From Caldicoprobacter guelmensis (GTDB lineage: Bacteria > Bacillota > Clostridia > Caldicoprobacterales > Caldicoprobacteraceae), in the NCBI RefSeq assembly GCF_016908415.1, contig NZ_JAFBDW010000001.1, forward strand, positions 1-64,000: a DNA stretch of 64,000 bases, read 5' to 3'. This document shows, in pieces, positions 18,225-26,437 of the stretch. The position numbers and the translations under genes were made by a program. How positions within the stretch are numbered: the first letter of the stretch is position 1; each line of letters starts with the position of its first letter. Under the pieces are notes generated by a model. The model made no database searches. It worked only from the letters and a program-made list of their open reading frames with translations, and was not told the origin of the DNA.

Positions 18225-18542
18225 ATGACCCATATAGAGCGTAGGCAGCAATGGAAAGCTAGGATTGAAGCCTACAAAGCCAGCGACTTGTCTGCAAGGG
18301 AATTTTGCAGACAACACGACATAACTACGAGACAGCTGTACTACTGGCTAAGAAAAGAAACTTTAAAAGAACAGACTGGTAATACAGTACAATGGTTATC
18401 TGTTAGTTTAAACAGTCAAGAAGATACATCTTTAAGTGACTTTTTAACCGTAAAAGTGGGTCCTGATGCAATTGAGGTAAGGCAGGGTTTTAATGAGAAA
18501 CTGCTGCTTCATGTAGTAAAGGTGTTGAGCGCTCTATGTTAG
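18225..18542 (+). CDS. tnpA: IS66 accessory protein TnpA
   Basis: A 105-aa IS66 family orf1 product. The N-terminal helix-turn-helix reads ARIEAYKASDLSAREFCRQH then TTRQLYYWLRK, as in IS66 TnpA DNA-binding proteins. It matches the copy in remnant C at 94 of 105 positions by eye. ATG 18225 follows AAGGAGGG. The gene is intact, but its tnpB and tnpC partners are deleted, so it cannot drive transposition alone. Confidence 0.88.
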   Translation: MTHIERRQQWKARIEAYKASDLSAREFCRQHDITTRQLYYWLRKETLKEQTGNTVQWLSVSLNSQEDTSLSDFLTVKVGPDAIEVRQGFNEKLLLHVVKVLSALC

Positions 18543-18682
18543 GACTGGCCAGTATTCAAAAGGTTTATCTTGCGTGCGGTAGTACCGACATGCGGAAATT
18601 AATAGACTCCCTGGCGGCTATCGTACAGCAAAGCTTTGCAAGTGCTCTGTTGTGTTCTGTAACAAGAGCAGGGACAAGATAA
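18536..18682 (+). pseudogene. Truncated IS66 TnpB
   Basis: ATG 18536 overlaps the tnpA stop (ATGTTAG). The frame reads LASIQKVYLACGSTDMRK, the conserved start of IS66 TnpB, then loses about 10 codons after QQSF relative to copy C, shifts frame and stops. The remains of the tnpC C-terminus follow after the shared deletion junction. Confidence 0.85.
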
Positions 18683-19017
18683 AGATACTGCAGTGAGACC
18701 ACATATGAAGTTGAGAAACTGCCAAATATGGATATAAAGTAAAGGAAGCGCTATATGAGATTTTACCATCGTCAACGAGTTTGTCGGATTGCTTGCAGAG
18801 TGGAATAGAGATGGACAATCCCTACCTTAAACAGGGTAGGGATTGTTTTCATTGCAATAGTTTGATGATTGCCAGTTTAAGTTATTAGTTTTATCAGTTG
18901 GAGTTTAAAGAAGCCTGAAAAATTAAGCTATTTTTTAAAACGCCTAAATTGTTCCTACATAATTGTTGTTTTGTTAGCGTGGATATTATTTTTTGATTAC
19001 GAGGAGAGGTTAGGACA

Positions 19018-20292
19018 ATGAGTCAGCCAAAAATATGTGTCATAGGTTTAGGTTATATAGGTTTGCCGACCAGTGCTATATTTGCAACCCACGGATGCAA
19101 GGTGATCGGGGTAGATGTAAATGAAAAAATCGTAAATGCTTTAAACAAGGGTGAGATTACAATCGAAGAACCGTATCTGGATATTATGGTACAGGCAGCC
19201 GTCAGGTCCGGAAACCTGATTGCCGATACCAAGCCTCACGAGGCTGATGCGTTTATTATAGCAGTTCCAACCCCCGTCACCAAGGATAAAAAAGCCGATA
19301 TGAGCTATGTGGTTGCGGCTACAGAAGCCATTGTGCCTTATCTCCGAAAAGGAAACATGGTTATACTGGAGTCCACTTCACCTCCAGGAACGGTGGAAGA
19401 ACTTATGGTACCTATACTGCAAAAGTCCGGTCTAAAAATAGGGGAGGAATTATATGTAGGACATTCTCCTGAGAGGGTCCTGCCGGGGAAGATACTGTGG
19501 GAACTGGTACATAATAACCGTATAATCGGGGGAGTAAACAGGGTTTCCGCTGAAAAAATACGGGATTTATATAAAATATTTGTTAACGGCGAAATATATT
19601 TAACTGATGTGAGAACGGCAGAGATGTGTAAGGTGGTGGAAAACACCTTCAGGGATGTAAACATTGCTCTTGCCAACGAACTGGCCAGAATATGTGAAAG
19701 GATGGGTATAAACGTCTGGGAAGTGATAGAGCTGGCCAACAAGCACCCGCGGGTGAACATTCATCAGCCCGGTCCGGGGGTGGGTGGACACTGCCTGGCG
19801 GTGGACCCGTGGTTTATAGTTGAAAAGGTTCCTGATCTGGCAAAAATTATAGAGCTTTCCAGGAAAACCAATGACAGCATGCCGCAGCATGTCCTAAACA
19901 GGATAGACGAAATTTTGAAGGATGTCGAGGGCGTAAGAAGAGTATCGATTCTGGGTATAACATATAAGCCCAACATAGACGACGTGAGGGAGAGCCCTGT
20001 TATTGAACTGATAGAACTGATGGAGAAAAGAGGGGACTATGAAATCCGGGTATACGACCCTTATGTAAAGGCCCATAAATATAAGGCAAAGGATTTGATT
20101 GAAGTGGCGGAGGGAAGCGACTTGGTGGTGCTGGCCGTGCATCACGACTGTTTTAAACATTTGCCGCTTGATGACATGGCGAAGGTTATGAGAAACAGGA
20201 ACATCTTTGACACGAGAAATTTCTTAAGCAAAGAAGAGGTTGAAAGCAAAGGCTTCAGGTATATATTGCTGGGTAATGGGGCAAGCAGGTAA
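19018..20292 (+). CDS. wecC: UDP-N-acetyl-D-mannosamine dehydrogenase-type nucleotide-sugar dehydrogenase
   Basis: A 424-aa NAD-dependent four-electron oxidoreductase of the UDP-glucose/GDP-mannose dehydrogenase family. The Rossmann motif VIGLGYIGLPTSA is at residues 8-20. The catalytic Cys is C259 in GPGVGGHCLAVDP. The C-terminal domain has GITYKPNIDDVRESP. Followed directly by a WecB epimerase, it most likely oxidises UDP-ManNAc to UDP-ManNAcA for the polysaccharide repeat unit. The ATG has GAGGAGAGG upstream, starting 1 bp after the end of IS66 remnant B, so its original promoter region has been replaced. Its composition is less AT-rich than the upstream glycosyltransferases. Confidence 0.9.
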   Translation: MSQPKICVIGLGYIGLPTSAIFATHGCKVIGVDVNEKIVNALNKGEITIEEPYLDIMVQAAVRSGNLIADTKPHEADAFIIAVPTPVTKDKKADMSYVVAATEAIVPYLRKGNMVILESTSPPGTVEELMVPILQKSGLKIGEELYVGHSPERVLPGKILWELVHNNRIIGGVNRVSAEKIRDLYKIFVNGEIYLTDVRTAEMCKVVENTFRDVNIALANELARICERMGINVWEVIELANKHPRVNIHQPGPGVGGHCLAVDPWFIVEKVPDLAKIIELSRKTNDSMPQHVLNRIDEILKDVEGVRRVSILGITYKPNIDDVRESPVIELIELMEKRGDYEIRVYDPYVKAHKYKAKDLIEVAEGSDLVVLAVHHDCFKHLPLDDMAKVMRNRNIFDTRNFLSKEEVESKGFRYILLGNGASR

Positions 20293-20317
20293 AATGATTG
20301 TTATAGGGGTAGATACT

Positions 20318-21469
20318 GTGAATAATATGAATATAAAAGTCTTAACCATATTCGGTACAAGGCCCGAAGCAATAAAGATGGCGCCACTTGTAAAGAAATT
20401 GGAGCAAGAACCTCTTATAAAGAGCTATGTTTGCGTTACAGCACAGCACAGGGAAATGCTCGACCAGGTGCTGGAGATATTCAATATAAAGCCCGATTAC
20501 GATTTGAACATCATGCAGCACAGACAGAGCCTTGTAAGCATAACTACAAAGGCTCTGGAAGGTTTGTATAAGGTTATAAACGAGCTGAAACCCGATATTG
20601 TTCTGGTGCACGGTGATACATCCACCACACTGGCAGGAGCCTTGGCAGCGTTTTACAACAAAGTCCCTGTGGGGCATGTGGAAGCGGGGCTCCGGACATA
20701 CGATAAATATTCTCCGTATCCCGAAGAGATGAACAGAATGCTTACCGCCGATATTGCCGAGATGCACTTTGCTCCAACCGTTAGAAATAAACAAAACCTC
20801 ATAAGGGAAAATATTACGCAGGGAATTTATGTGACGGGCAACACAGTTATAGATGCGTTGAAATATACCGTTGTATCTGATTATACATTCAGAGCTTCAA
20901 CCCTCAAAGGCATTGATTTTTCAAAAGGGAGGTATGTCTTGCTGACCGCACACAGGAGGGAAAACCTGGGTGAGCCGCTTGAAAACATCTGCAGAGCAGT
21001 AAAGAGGCTTATACAGGATTTTGATGATGTGCATATTATTTACCCTGTGCATTTAAATCCCGCCGTCTGGGAAACGGTTAATTCAATTTTAGGGGGTACC
21101 GAGAGGGTTTATCTGATAGACCCGGTTGATGTGCAGGACATGCACAATTTGATGGCCAGGTGTTATATGGTTATGACCGATTCGGGAGGTTTGCAAGAGG
21201 AAGCTCCGGCCCTTGGGAAGCCGGTTTTGGTATTGAGGACCGAGACCGAGAGGCCGGAAGCGATAGAGGCTGGGACTGTGAAATTGGCTGGAGTTGTTGA
21301 GGATGACATATATAATATGGCTGTTGAGCTTTTGACAAATAAAGAGGTATATGAATCAATGGCAAGAGCAGTAAATCCATATGGTGACGGTAAAGCTTCT
21401 GAAAGGATAGTTAAAGCCATATTACATAAATTTGGCTTTGGTGAAAAGCCAGAGGAGTTTGGTATATAA
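20318..21469 (+). CDS. wecB: UDP-N-acetylglucosamine 2-epimerase (non-hydrolysing)
   Basis: A 383-aa cytosolic epimerase converting UDP-GlcNAc to UDP-ManNAc. Family motifs are KVLTIFGTRPEAIKMAPL at the start, VHGDTSTTLAGALAAF, GHVEAGLRTYDKYSPYPEE in the catalytic region, LTAHRRENLG, and DSGGLQEEAPALGKPVLVLR near the end. GTG 20318 is favoured because AGGGGTAG is well spaced and it matches homolog N-termini; ATG 20294 is an alternative. It pairs with WecC to make UDP-ManNAcA. Confidence 0.9.
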   Translation: MNNMNIKVLTIFGTRPEAIKMAPLVKKLEQEPLIKSYVCVTAQHREMLDQVLEIFNIKPDYDLNIMQHRQSLVSITTKALEGLYKVINELKPDIVLVHGDTSTTLAGALAAFYNKVPVGHVEAGLRTYDKYSPYPEEMNRMLTADIAEMHFAPTVRNKQNLIRENITQGIYVTGNTVIDALKYTVVSDYTFRASTLKGIDFSKGRYVLLTAHRRENLGEPLENICRAVKRLIQDFDDVHIIYPVHLNPAVWETVNSILGGTERVYLIDPVDVQDMHNLMARCYMVMTDSGGLQEEAPALGKPVLVLRTETERPEAIEAGTVKLAGVVEDDIYNMAVELLTNKEVYESMARAVNPYGDGKASERIVKAILHKFGFGEKPEEFGI

Positions 21470-21485
21470 GTTTGTCATTTTTGCC

Positions 21486-21785
21486 TATCTCATGAACAAG
21501 AACCACGAGATACAAAACAGCCTGGCCGACTCGGGCGAGCAAAACCTCTATATGATGAAGGTGGCCAGGGAAAATGGTGCGCTGGCGGCTAAGCTGGCAG
21601 GGGCGGGTGGCGGCGGCACCATCATAGCGCTGACGCTGGAGCCAGAGAGGACCATGCGTGCATTGAAAGAGGCAGGGGCTGAGACGTTTGTAGAGCTTGC
21701 TCCCGATGCTGAGGGAGTTAAGGTGGATGTTGTGGAGGAGGATTTTTCTGCAGTATATTCGGCAATATCAGCAGGGGCGAATTGA
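21486..21785 (+). pseudogene. C-terminal fragment of a GHMP-family sugar kinase
   Basis: The frame reads YLMNKNHEIQNSLADSGEQN, then ENGALAAKLAGAGGGGTIIA. The AKLAGAGGGG segment is motif 3 of GHMP kinases such as heptose-7-phosphate kinase or fucokinase. The ATP-binding N-terminal half is absent, and the fragment runs out of the end of wecB in another frame. A 20-codon frame starting at 21787 follows and stops quickly. Both look like leftovers of a deleted nucleotide-sugar pathway at the edge of the polysaccharide locus. Confidence 0.75.
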
Positions 21786-21870
21786 GATGGATGATGTGAA
21801 GAAAGATGTGGGGTACGATGTAGAGCAAATGTTTGAATGGGGAAAGTAGTTTTCGAAAGTTAATTATAAA

Positions 21871-21900
21871 GAAGAAAAAGGGAAGGAACATATCCTTCCC
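21871..21900 (-). terminator. Terminator for the minus-strand gene at 21951
   Basis: Stem GGGAAGGA/TCCTTCCC (21893-21900 with 21880-21887) with loop of 5 nt; read on the minus strand it is followed by TTTTTCTTC. It lies about 50 bp beyond the stop of the minus-strand gene. Confidence 0.75.
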
Positions 21901-21950
21901 CAGAGAGCGGTTATCATTTTGGCATCTCCCGACTTTGCACTTTAAAAAGC

Positions 21951-22556
21951 TCACTTTGTGTTCGATTCCAGCATCTCAATGACCTTCTTTATATGCTCAT
22001 AAAGTACCATTATATCTCCGCGGGTTGCCGGACAGTGCAGTTCGTCACTAAGCTCCTGAAGAGAGCTTATCTTTTCGATGCCTTTATAGTTATTTTGCAT
22101 GAAATGTTTTTCTACAAGCTGGGCGTTCAATATATTCTTCTGGGTAGTGCTGTATGACTGCAAAAGCTGTATCTCGATGCCGTTTTGGAGGACCACCTTG
22201 CAGTACTTGCCTTCCCTTATCACCTGCTCTATTAAGCGGTAATTTATATATCCGAATGTTTCATCCCCCTGGATGAGAGGGTGTCTTACTGAAACCGGCA
22301 TTAGTACCAAATCGTGCTTAAATGGTATAGGTATTTTAGACTTTTGACCTAATATCTCTCTGTACTTTCGTCGGAGCTCCACAATGTCGTAGGAGAGGCT
22401 GGCTGCGATGCCTTTGAGCACCGACTTTATCTTCTTGTGTATTACCCTTTGGTGGCCTTCCAGGGTGATTAGCAGGGTGGTGTCTCCCACGCCTTCGGTG
22501 TAAACCGGGAGCAGGGCGCTTATGCCCTCTTCAAGATAATTTTCTCGTTTTCTCAA
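21951..22556 (-). CDS. Conserved protein of unknown function, possibly ComK-like
   Basis: A 201-aa soluble protein. TTG at 22556 is chosen because AGGAGGAA lies at the right distance; an in-frame ATG at 22604 has no ribosome site. The middle part is PIPFKHDLVLMPVSVRHPLI and GYINYRLIEQ, followed by KVVLQNGIEIQLLQSYST. This layout (polar strand, phased hydrophobic strands, a Ser/Thr-rich turn) faintly recalls the C-terminal half of ComK competence regulators, but I cannot confirm it. No transmembrane segments or catalytic motif are seen. It stands alone on the minus strand with its own terminator. Confidence 0.6.
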   Translation of the reverse strand: MRKRENYLEEGISALLPVYTEGVGDTTLLITLEGHQRVIHKKIKSVLKGIAASLSYDIVELRRKYREILGQKSKIPIPFKHDLVLMPVSVRHPLIQGDETFGYINYRLIEQVIREGKYCKVVLQNGIEIQLLQSYSTTQKNILNAQLVEKHFMQNNYKGIEKISSLQELSDELHCPATRGDIMVLYEHIKKVIEMLESNTK

Positions 22557-22604
22557 ATTATCTTCCTCCTTTTCTGGTTTTGCTTTGGCATGGCAGATAC
22601 ACAA

Positions 22605-23147
22605 GAAGCATAAATATTAAATTGTGGTCGATAAGCCGGCGTGAATTGGTTTATAAATTTTATCAAAAATGGTATTTATATCCGGGCAATGTACATAAAA
22701 TATAAACAGGCAAAAAAATGATCATTATCATGTTGGGTCATGCCCGTCTTTTTCGGGTGTGTCTTTTTTTTATTTGCGGATGTGAATTGAAAGGGCTTTC
22801 TCTTCGGTGAGGATATCTTTGTGATTAATGGCTTTTTACGATGCTGCTTTTAGACGGCGTTTTCTTGGAGGTGTGCCTTTTTCATCGCTGATGTTGTTTT
22901 GCGTATAAGCAGATGATGAGTTTTTGAAAGCATCTGTACCTCCTGTCTGCCGGGTATTCCCGGCTTTTGCAAGCATGGATTATTATACACCATTTCCCTT
23001 TAAAACACAATAGCCAATTTTGGGGGATGTCTCGATTCTTCAAAATTAAGTAATGATTATATACTTTATCTAAAATAGCCAAGTTCAATAGTATACAAAA
23101 TAGCCAATATAAGCTATAATAATTATAGGCCAAAGGAGGTGAACCAT
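22605..23147. other. Intergenic region with repeats and toxin-antitoxin promoter
   Basis: About 540 bp between the minus-strand gene and the Phd/PIN pair. The left part holds a weak hairpin with a T run (around 22738-22773) and no gene. The right part is AT-rich. It contains aatagccaa three times (near 23009, 23074 and 23099), the inverted repeat TAGC-N8-GCTA (23101-23116), and TATAAT at 23115-23120 just before the antitoxin. These repeats are plausible operators for autoregulation. Confidence 0.5.
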
Positions 23148-23399
23148 ATGATACAGGTTAGTTCAACAGAGTTCAAAAATAATGTCGGAAAATATATAAG
23201 GCTTTCTGAGAAAGAAGATATTCTAATTTTAAGAAACGGTAAGGTTGTTGCAAAACTTACAGCAGTATCAAAAAATGAAAAAGAAATTGCTTACAGCAGG
23301 CTATTAGAGATGATAAAGCAGAGTGAACCGGTTACTGAAGATATTGATTTAGATGTCATGAGAAAAGAGAGGTTAAATAAATATGACAGTATTACTTGA
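23148..23399 (+). CDS. Antitoxin of the Phd/YefM family
   Basis: An 83-aa antitoxin. The N-terminal Phd/YefM fold reads MIQVSSTEFKNNVGKYIRLS then DILILRNGKVVAKL, the DNA-binding dimer part. The acidic C-terminal tail TEDIDLDVMRKERLNKYD should wrap the toxin. ATG 23148 follows AAGGAGGTG. It overlaps the PIN toxin gene by 17 nt. The upstream repeats suggest autoregulation. Its tail resembles the antitoxin end at the right edge of the window. Confidence 0.88.
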   Translation: MIQVSSTEFKNNVGKYIRLSEKEDILILRNGKVVAKLTAVSKNEKEIAYSRLLEMIKQSEPVTEDIDLDVMRKERLNKYDSIT

Positions 23400-23793
23400 T
23401 ACAAATATATCTCTTGATTTTTTGCTTCACAGGCAACCATTTTTTGAGACGGTCAATAAAATATTGATCATGATTAAAGATAACTATATAAAAGCTTATG
23501 TATCGGCTTCATCGGTAACTGATATTTATTATATTATGAGAAAATATAGAACACAGCAAGAACGGGTGTTAATGCTGACCGAATATTTTAAGCTTGTTGA
23601 TATAGTAAGTACTACCAAAACGGATATTTTAAGAGCCCTAAAGATGGAAGCTACGGATTTTGAGGATGCAGTTACCGTTCAGATTGCAAAGCGTAAAGGT
23701 GTTGATTATATTATAACCAGAGATAAAAAAGGATTTACGGATCAGGCAGTCAAAACAGTCAGTCCAGAAGAGTTTTTAAAAATAATTTCTTGA
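23383..23793 (+). CDS. PIN-domain ribonuclease toxin (VapC-like)
   Basis: A 136-aa PIN domain protein. The acidic Mg-binding residues are visible: D6 in LLDTNISLDF, E94/D95 in DFEDAVTV and D114 in IITRDKKGF, with TD at 46-47. PIN toxins cleave RNA, commonly tRNA or rRNA, when the antitoxin is degraded. The gene overlaps its antitoxin by 17 nt, ensuring coupled translation. An IS66 remnant begins 25 bp downstream. A paralogous pair with the same overlap lies at the right end of the window. Confidence 0.88.
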   Translation: MTVLLDTNISLDFLLHRQPFFETVNKILIMIKDNYIKAYVSASSVTDIYYIMRKYRTQQERVLMLTEYFKLVDIVSTTKTDILRALKMEATDFEDAVTVQIAKRKGVDYIITRDKKGFTDQAVKTVSPEEFLKIIS

Positions 23794-24015
23794 AAATTGC
23801 GAGAATAGTAAAGCATATGTAAGCGTAAAATAATTCCCACCTTGAGAAAGTAACATTACTGTGTAGGTGCAGTTTGGGCATTTGAAAAAGAAAAAATTGC
23901 TTAATTTCAGGCTTTTTCAAACTCTAACTTGACAAACTGATAACTTAAACCGACAATACCAAACCATTGGGATAAAAGCAATCCCCACCTCATTTAAGGT
24001 GGGGACTTTCCATCT

Positions 24016-24304
24016 CTATTTCACCCTGCAACAATCCGGCAAACTTGTTGACCACGGTAAAATCTCGTCCAGTGCTTCCTTATCCTCTATATCCATATTC
24101 GGCAGCTTCTCAACTTCATATGTGGTCTCACTGCAGTATCTTTATCTTGTCCCTGCTCTTGTTACAGAACACAAACAGAGCACTTGAAAAAGGATCCAAT
24201 TCAAAGCTTTGCTGTATAATAGCCGCTAGGGAATCTATTGATTTACGCATGTCGGTACTCCCGCACGCAAGATAAACCTTTTGAGTACTGACCAGTCCTA
24301 ACAT
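24016..24304 (-). pseudogene. Fused remains of IS66 tnpB (5' part) and tnpC (3' end)
   Basis: The tnpB start (24304) overlaps the tnpA stop. It encodes QKVYLACGSTDMRKSIDSLA, then FCNKSRDKIKILQ and a TGA stop at 24128. The expected continuation (HWE...) is missing. Immediately after, a frame reads VEKLPNMDIEDKEALDEILP then STSLPDCC, the C-terminus of IS66 TnpC, ending at 24016. About 1.6 kb of the usual element is deleted between them. Confidence 0.85.
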
Positions 24305-24615
24305 AGAGTGCTCAACACCTTTACTACATCTAGCAGCAGTTTCTCATTAAAACCTTGTCTTACCTCAATAACAGCAGGACCTACTTTTACGGTTAAAAAG
24401 TCGCTTAAAGATGTGTCTTCTTGGCCACTTAAATTAACAGGTAACCATTGCACTGTATTACCAGTCTGTTCTTTTAAAGTTTCTTTTCTTAGCCAGTAGT
24501 ACAGCTGTCTTGTGGTTATGTTGTGTTGCCTGCAAAATTCCCTTGCAGACAAGCCGCTGGCTTTGTAGGCTTCAATCCTAGCTTTCCATTGCTGCCTGCG
24601 TTCCTTATGTGTCAT
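24298..24615 (-). CDS. tnpA: IS66 accessory protein TnpA
   Basis: A 105-aa TnpA like that in remnant B, with helix-turn-helix ARIEAYKASGLSAREFCRQH. It is intact, but lacks functional partners within the element. Eleven substitutions separate it from copy B, so the two copies have been diverging for some time. Confidence 0.88.
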   Translation of the reverse strand: MTHKERRQQWKARIEAYKASGLSAREFCRQHNITTRQLYYWLRKETLKEQTGNTVQWLPVNLSGQEDTSLSDFLTVKVGPAVIEVRQGFNEKLLLDVVKVLSTLC

Positions 24616-24842
24616 GGATAATCCCTCCCTGTCATTTCTATGGAGGAATTATCTTACATTTTCTTGCAAATTTTTAGGTGTGCTCTATTTGACGCTTACT
24701 TAAAAATTATACTTATATTCAAGGAAATTTTGGATTTATGTCGAATGTTATTTGTAAAGGTATTCGAGCAGTGAGCCCTCATACCCAATGTGGAGGAGGC
24801 TTACAGATTAGTTAGAGAGATTTATTTTATGAGGGTGTATAA

Positions 24843-25904
24843 ATGTTTGGCTATGTACAACCTTTAAAGCCCGAGCTGAAAATCAAGGAGTTTGCATGCT
24901 ACAAGAGCTACTATTGCGGTGTATGCAAGGCACTGGGAGACGAGTACGGCCAGCTGAGCCGTTTTACTGTCAGCTATGATGCGGCTTTCCTTGCACTGCT
25001 CAATTTCTCGCTGATGGAAGATGAGGAAAGGGTTTGCTTTGAGAAGTGCGTGGTTAACCCATTCAAGCCCAAGCCGGTGGTTAGAGAAAACGCAGCTATT
25101 AGTTATGCCGCTGCGGTAAACCTACTGATGGCCTATTTTAAGCTTGAAGATGGCTGGAGGGATGAGAAAAGTATTCCATTGCTGCTGGCATCCCGAATTT
25201 TCAGCCCTTATATAAGACGAGTAAGGTCTGCGTATCCGGCGGTATATGAGACGGTACGTGAGCAGCTTGACAGGCAGGCACAGGTAGAAGCTGAAAAGGT
25301 TTCATCGGTGGATGCGGCTGCTGAGCCTTTTGCAAGGATGCTGTCTATTGTGCTGCCATTCCCTCAGCTGGAAAAACATAAGCGAAGGGTTTTAGAATGG
25401 ATGGGGTACAACCTGGGGAAGTGGATTTATGTAATGGATGCCTTTTCGGATATTGAGAGCGACATTAGATCCGGCAACTACAATGTGTTGGTTGCAAGGT
25501 ATGGGAAGGATACCCATGCTTTATTATCCGGGGATGACATTTTTGTACGCCAGCTAGGGAAAAGTCTTTTTGCCTGGCAGACCAGGGGAGACAGGCTTAA
25601 CAAAAAAGGTGAAAGGGAAAGCCTTGCCCTGCGCATTAGAGAGAACAGTAGAAAAGAGGTTGAATTCATATTGAACACCTGTCTGGCTGAAATAGGCAAG
25701 GCGTATGAGCTTCTGGATATAAGGCGAAACGGAGGATTGCTGGAAAATATTATATTTTTAGGGTTGCCATACAAAATGCAGATGATATTGAATGGAGGGA
25801 GAGAAGGGGATGGACCCGTACAAGGTTTTGGGCGTGAGGCCAGGCGCAACTCAGGAGGAGATAAAGGAGGCTTACAGGAGGATGGTCAAAAAATATCATC
25901 CTGA
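24843..25904 (+). CDS. DUF5685 family protein
   Basis: A 353-aa protein that opens MFGYVQPLKPELKIKEF, followed by CYKSYYCGVCKALGDEYG. The paired Cys motifs (CYKSYYCGVC) are typical of the DUF5685 family; the biochemical role is unknown. The body is mainly helical, with MGYNLGKWIYVMDAFSDIESD as a second conserved stretch that could bind metal through its acidic residues. The last roughly 35 codons beyond MQMILNGGREG lie in the overlap with the J-domain gene and do not look like family sequence. It is usually found next to J-domain genes, as here. Confidence 0.8.
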   Translation: MFGYVQPLKPELKIKEFACYKSYYCGVCKALGDEYGQLSRFTVSYDAAFLALLNFSLMEDEERVCFEKCVVNPFKPKPVVRENAAISYAAAVNLLMAYFKLEDGWRDEKSIPLLLASRIFSPYIRRVRSAYPAVYETVREQLDRQAQVEAEKVSSVDAAAEPFARMLSIVLPFPQLEKHKRRVLEWMGYNLGKWIYVMDAFSDIESDIRSGNYNVLVARYGKDTHALLSGDDIFVRQLGKSLFAWQTRGDRLNKKGERESLALRIRENSRKEVEFILNTCLAEIGKAYELLDIRRNGGLLENIIFLGLPYKMQMILNGGREGDGPVQGFGREARRNSGGDKGGLQEDGQKISS

Positions 25905-26418
25905 TAAGTTTGCCGGTACCGACCTGGAAGAGGTAGCCAAGGAGAAGATGCAGGAAGTCAACGAAGCCTACTCCCTTTTGATGGGCAATAAATCTGGAAG
26001 CGGGACATATTCGGAAAGCAGCAGAGCATATGAATATAATGACGGGGCTACAAATGTTTTTCAGCAGGTGAGAGAAAAGATAAATGCAGGGGACTATAGT
26101 CAGGCCGAGGCCCTGCTTAACCGCATACGCGATAGAAATGCTGAATGGCATTATTTGAAAGGCCTTATATTATGGAGAAGAGGATGGTATTCCGAAGCTT
26201 ACTCACATTTGCAAACTGCCGTAAATATGGATCCGGGTAACCTGGAGTACCGCAATGCGCTGATGATGTTGAGCAGTTCTATGAACAACTACAGGTATCA
26301 GCACTATTCAGATAGATCGCCCAGAGATGACTCCGACTGCTGCAAGCTGTGCACTGCTTTGTATTGTGCCGACTGCCTGTGCGAGTGTATGGGTGGTGAT
26401 TTGATTTCCTGTTGCTAA
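25810..26418 (+). CDS. J-domain (DnaJ-like) protein
   Basis: A 202-aa protein with an N-terminal J domain: MDPYKVLGVRPGATQEEIKE with the HPD motif at residues 30-32. It therefore should stimulate an Hsp70 (DnaK). A middle region (about 85-150) has two TPR-like helix pairs (NAGDYSQAEALLNRIRDRNAEW, GWYSEAYSHLQTAVNMDPGN). The C-terminus is Cys-rich (CCKLCTALYCADCLCECMGG), possibly metal-binding. ATG 25810 is chosen over ATG 25792 because the shorter form begins exactly at the J domain. It overlaps the upstream DUF5685 frame by 95 nt. Confidence 0.88.
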   Translation: MDPYKVLGVRPGATQEEIKEAYRRMVKKYHPDKFAGTDLEEVAKEKMQEVNEAYSLLMGNKSGSGTYSESSRAYEYNDGATNVFQQVREKINAGDYSQAEALLNRIRDRNAEWHYLKGLILWRRGWYSEAYSHLQTAVNMDPGNLEYRNALMMLSSSMNNYRYQHYSDRSPRDDSDCCKLCTALYCADCLCECMGGDLISCC

Positions 26419-26437
26419 AAGCAGGTGGTGATCGAAG

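Larger units (their letters stand above)
18136..19000 (+). mobile_element. IS66-family remnant B (internally deleted)
   Basis: Left end gtaagcgtcaaatagagcac; degenerate right end ggatattattttttgattac, aligned to copy C. The 865-bp element holds tnpA, the start of tnpB, and the last codons of tnpC, joined at the sequence ctgcagtgagaccacatatg. That junction is identical in copy C (23819-24699). A hairpin (18813-18851, ACAATCCCTACC...GGGTAGGGATTGT) sits near the right end, as in copy C. No target duplication is visible. Confidence 0.88.
23819..24699 (-). mobile_element. IS66-family remnant C (internally deleted)
   Basis: An 881-bp element in minus orientation. Its two ends, GTAAGCGTCAAATAGAGCAC at 24699 and GTAAGCGTAAAATAATTCCC at 23819, form imperfect terminal inverted repeats. 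It contains tnpA, about 58 codons of tnpB and about 36 codons of the tnpC 3' end, with the same deletion junction as remnant B. A GTCCCCACCT...GAGGTGGGGAT hairpin lies near the right end. No 8-bp duplication flanks it. Confidence 0.9.

Noticed and set aside
18810..18851. Hairpin CCCTACC...GGTAGGG read as a possible CRISPR-type or IS605 end
   Set aside because: The same hairpin occurs at the equivalent place in IS66 copy C, so it is part of the IS66 right end. No repeat-spacer array exists in the window.
22882..23133. 83-aa minus-strand frame ahead of the Phd/PIN pair
   Set aside because: No ribosome site, no recognisable domain, and it covers the repeats and promoter of the antitoxin gene.
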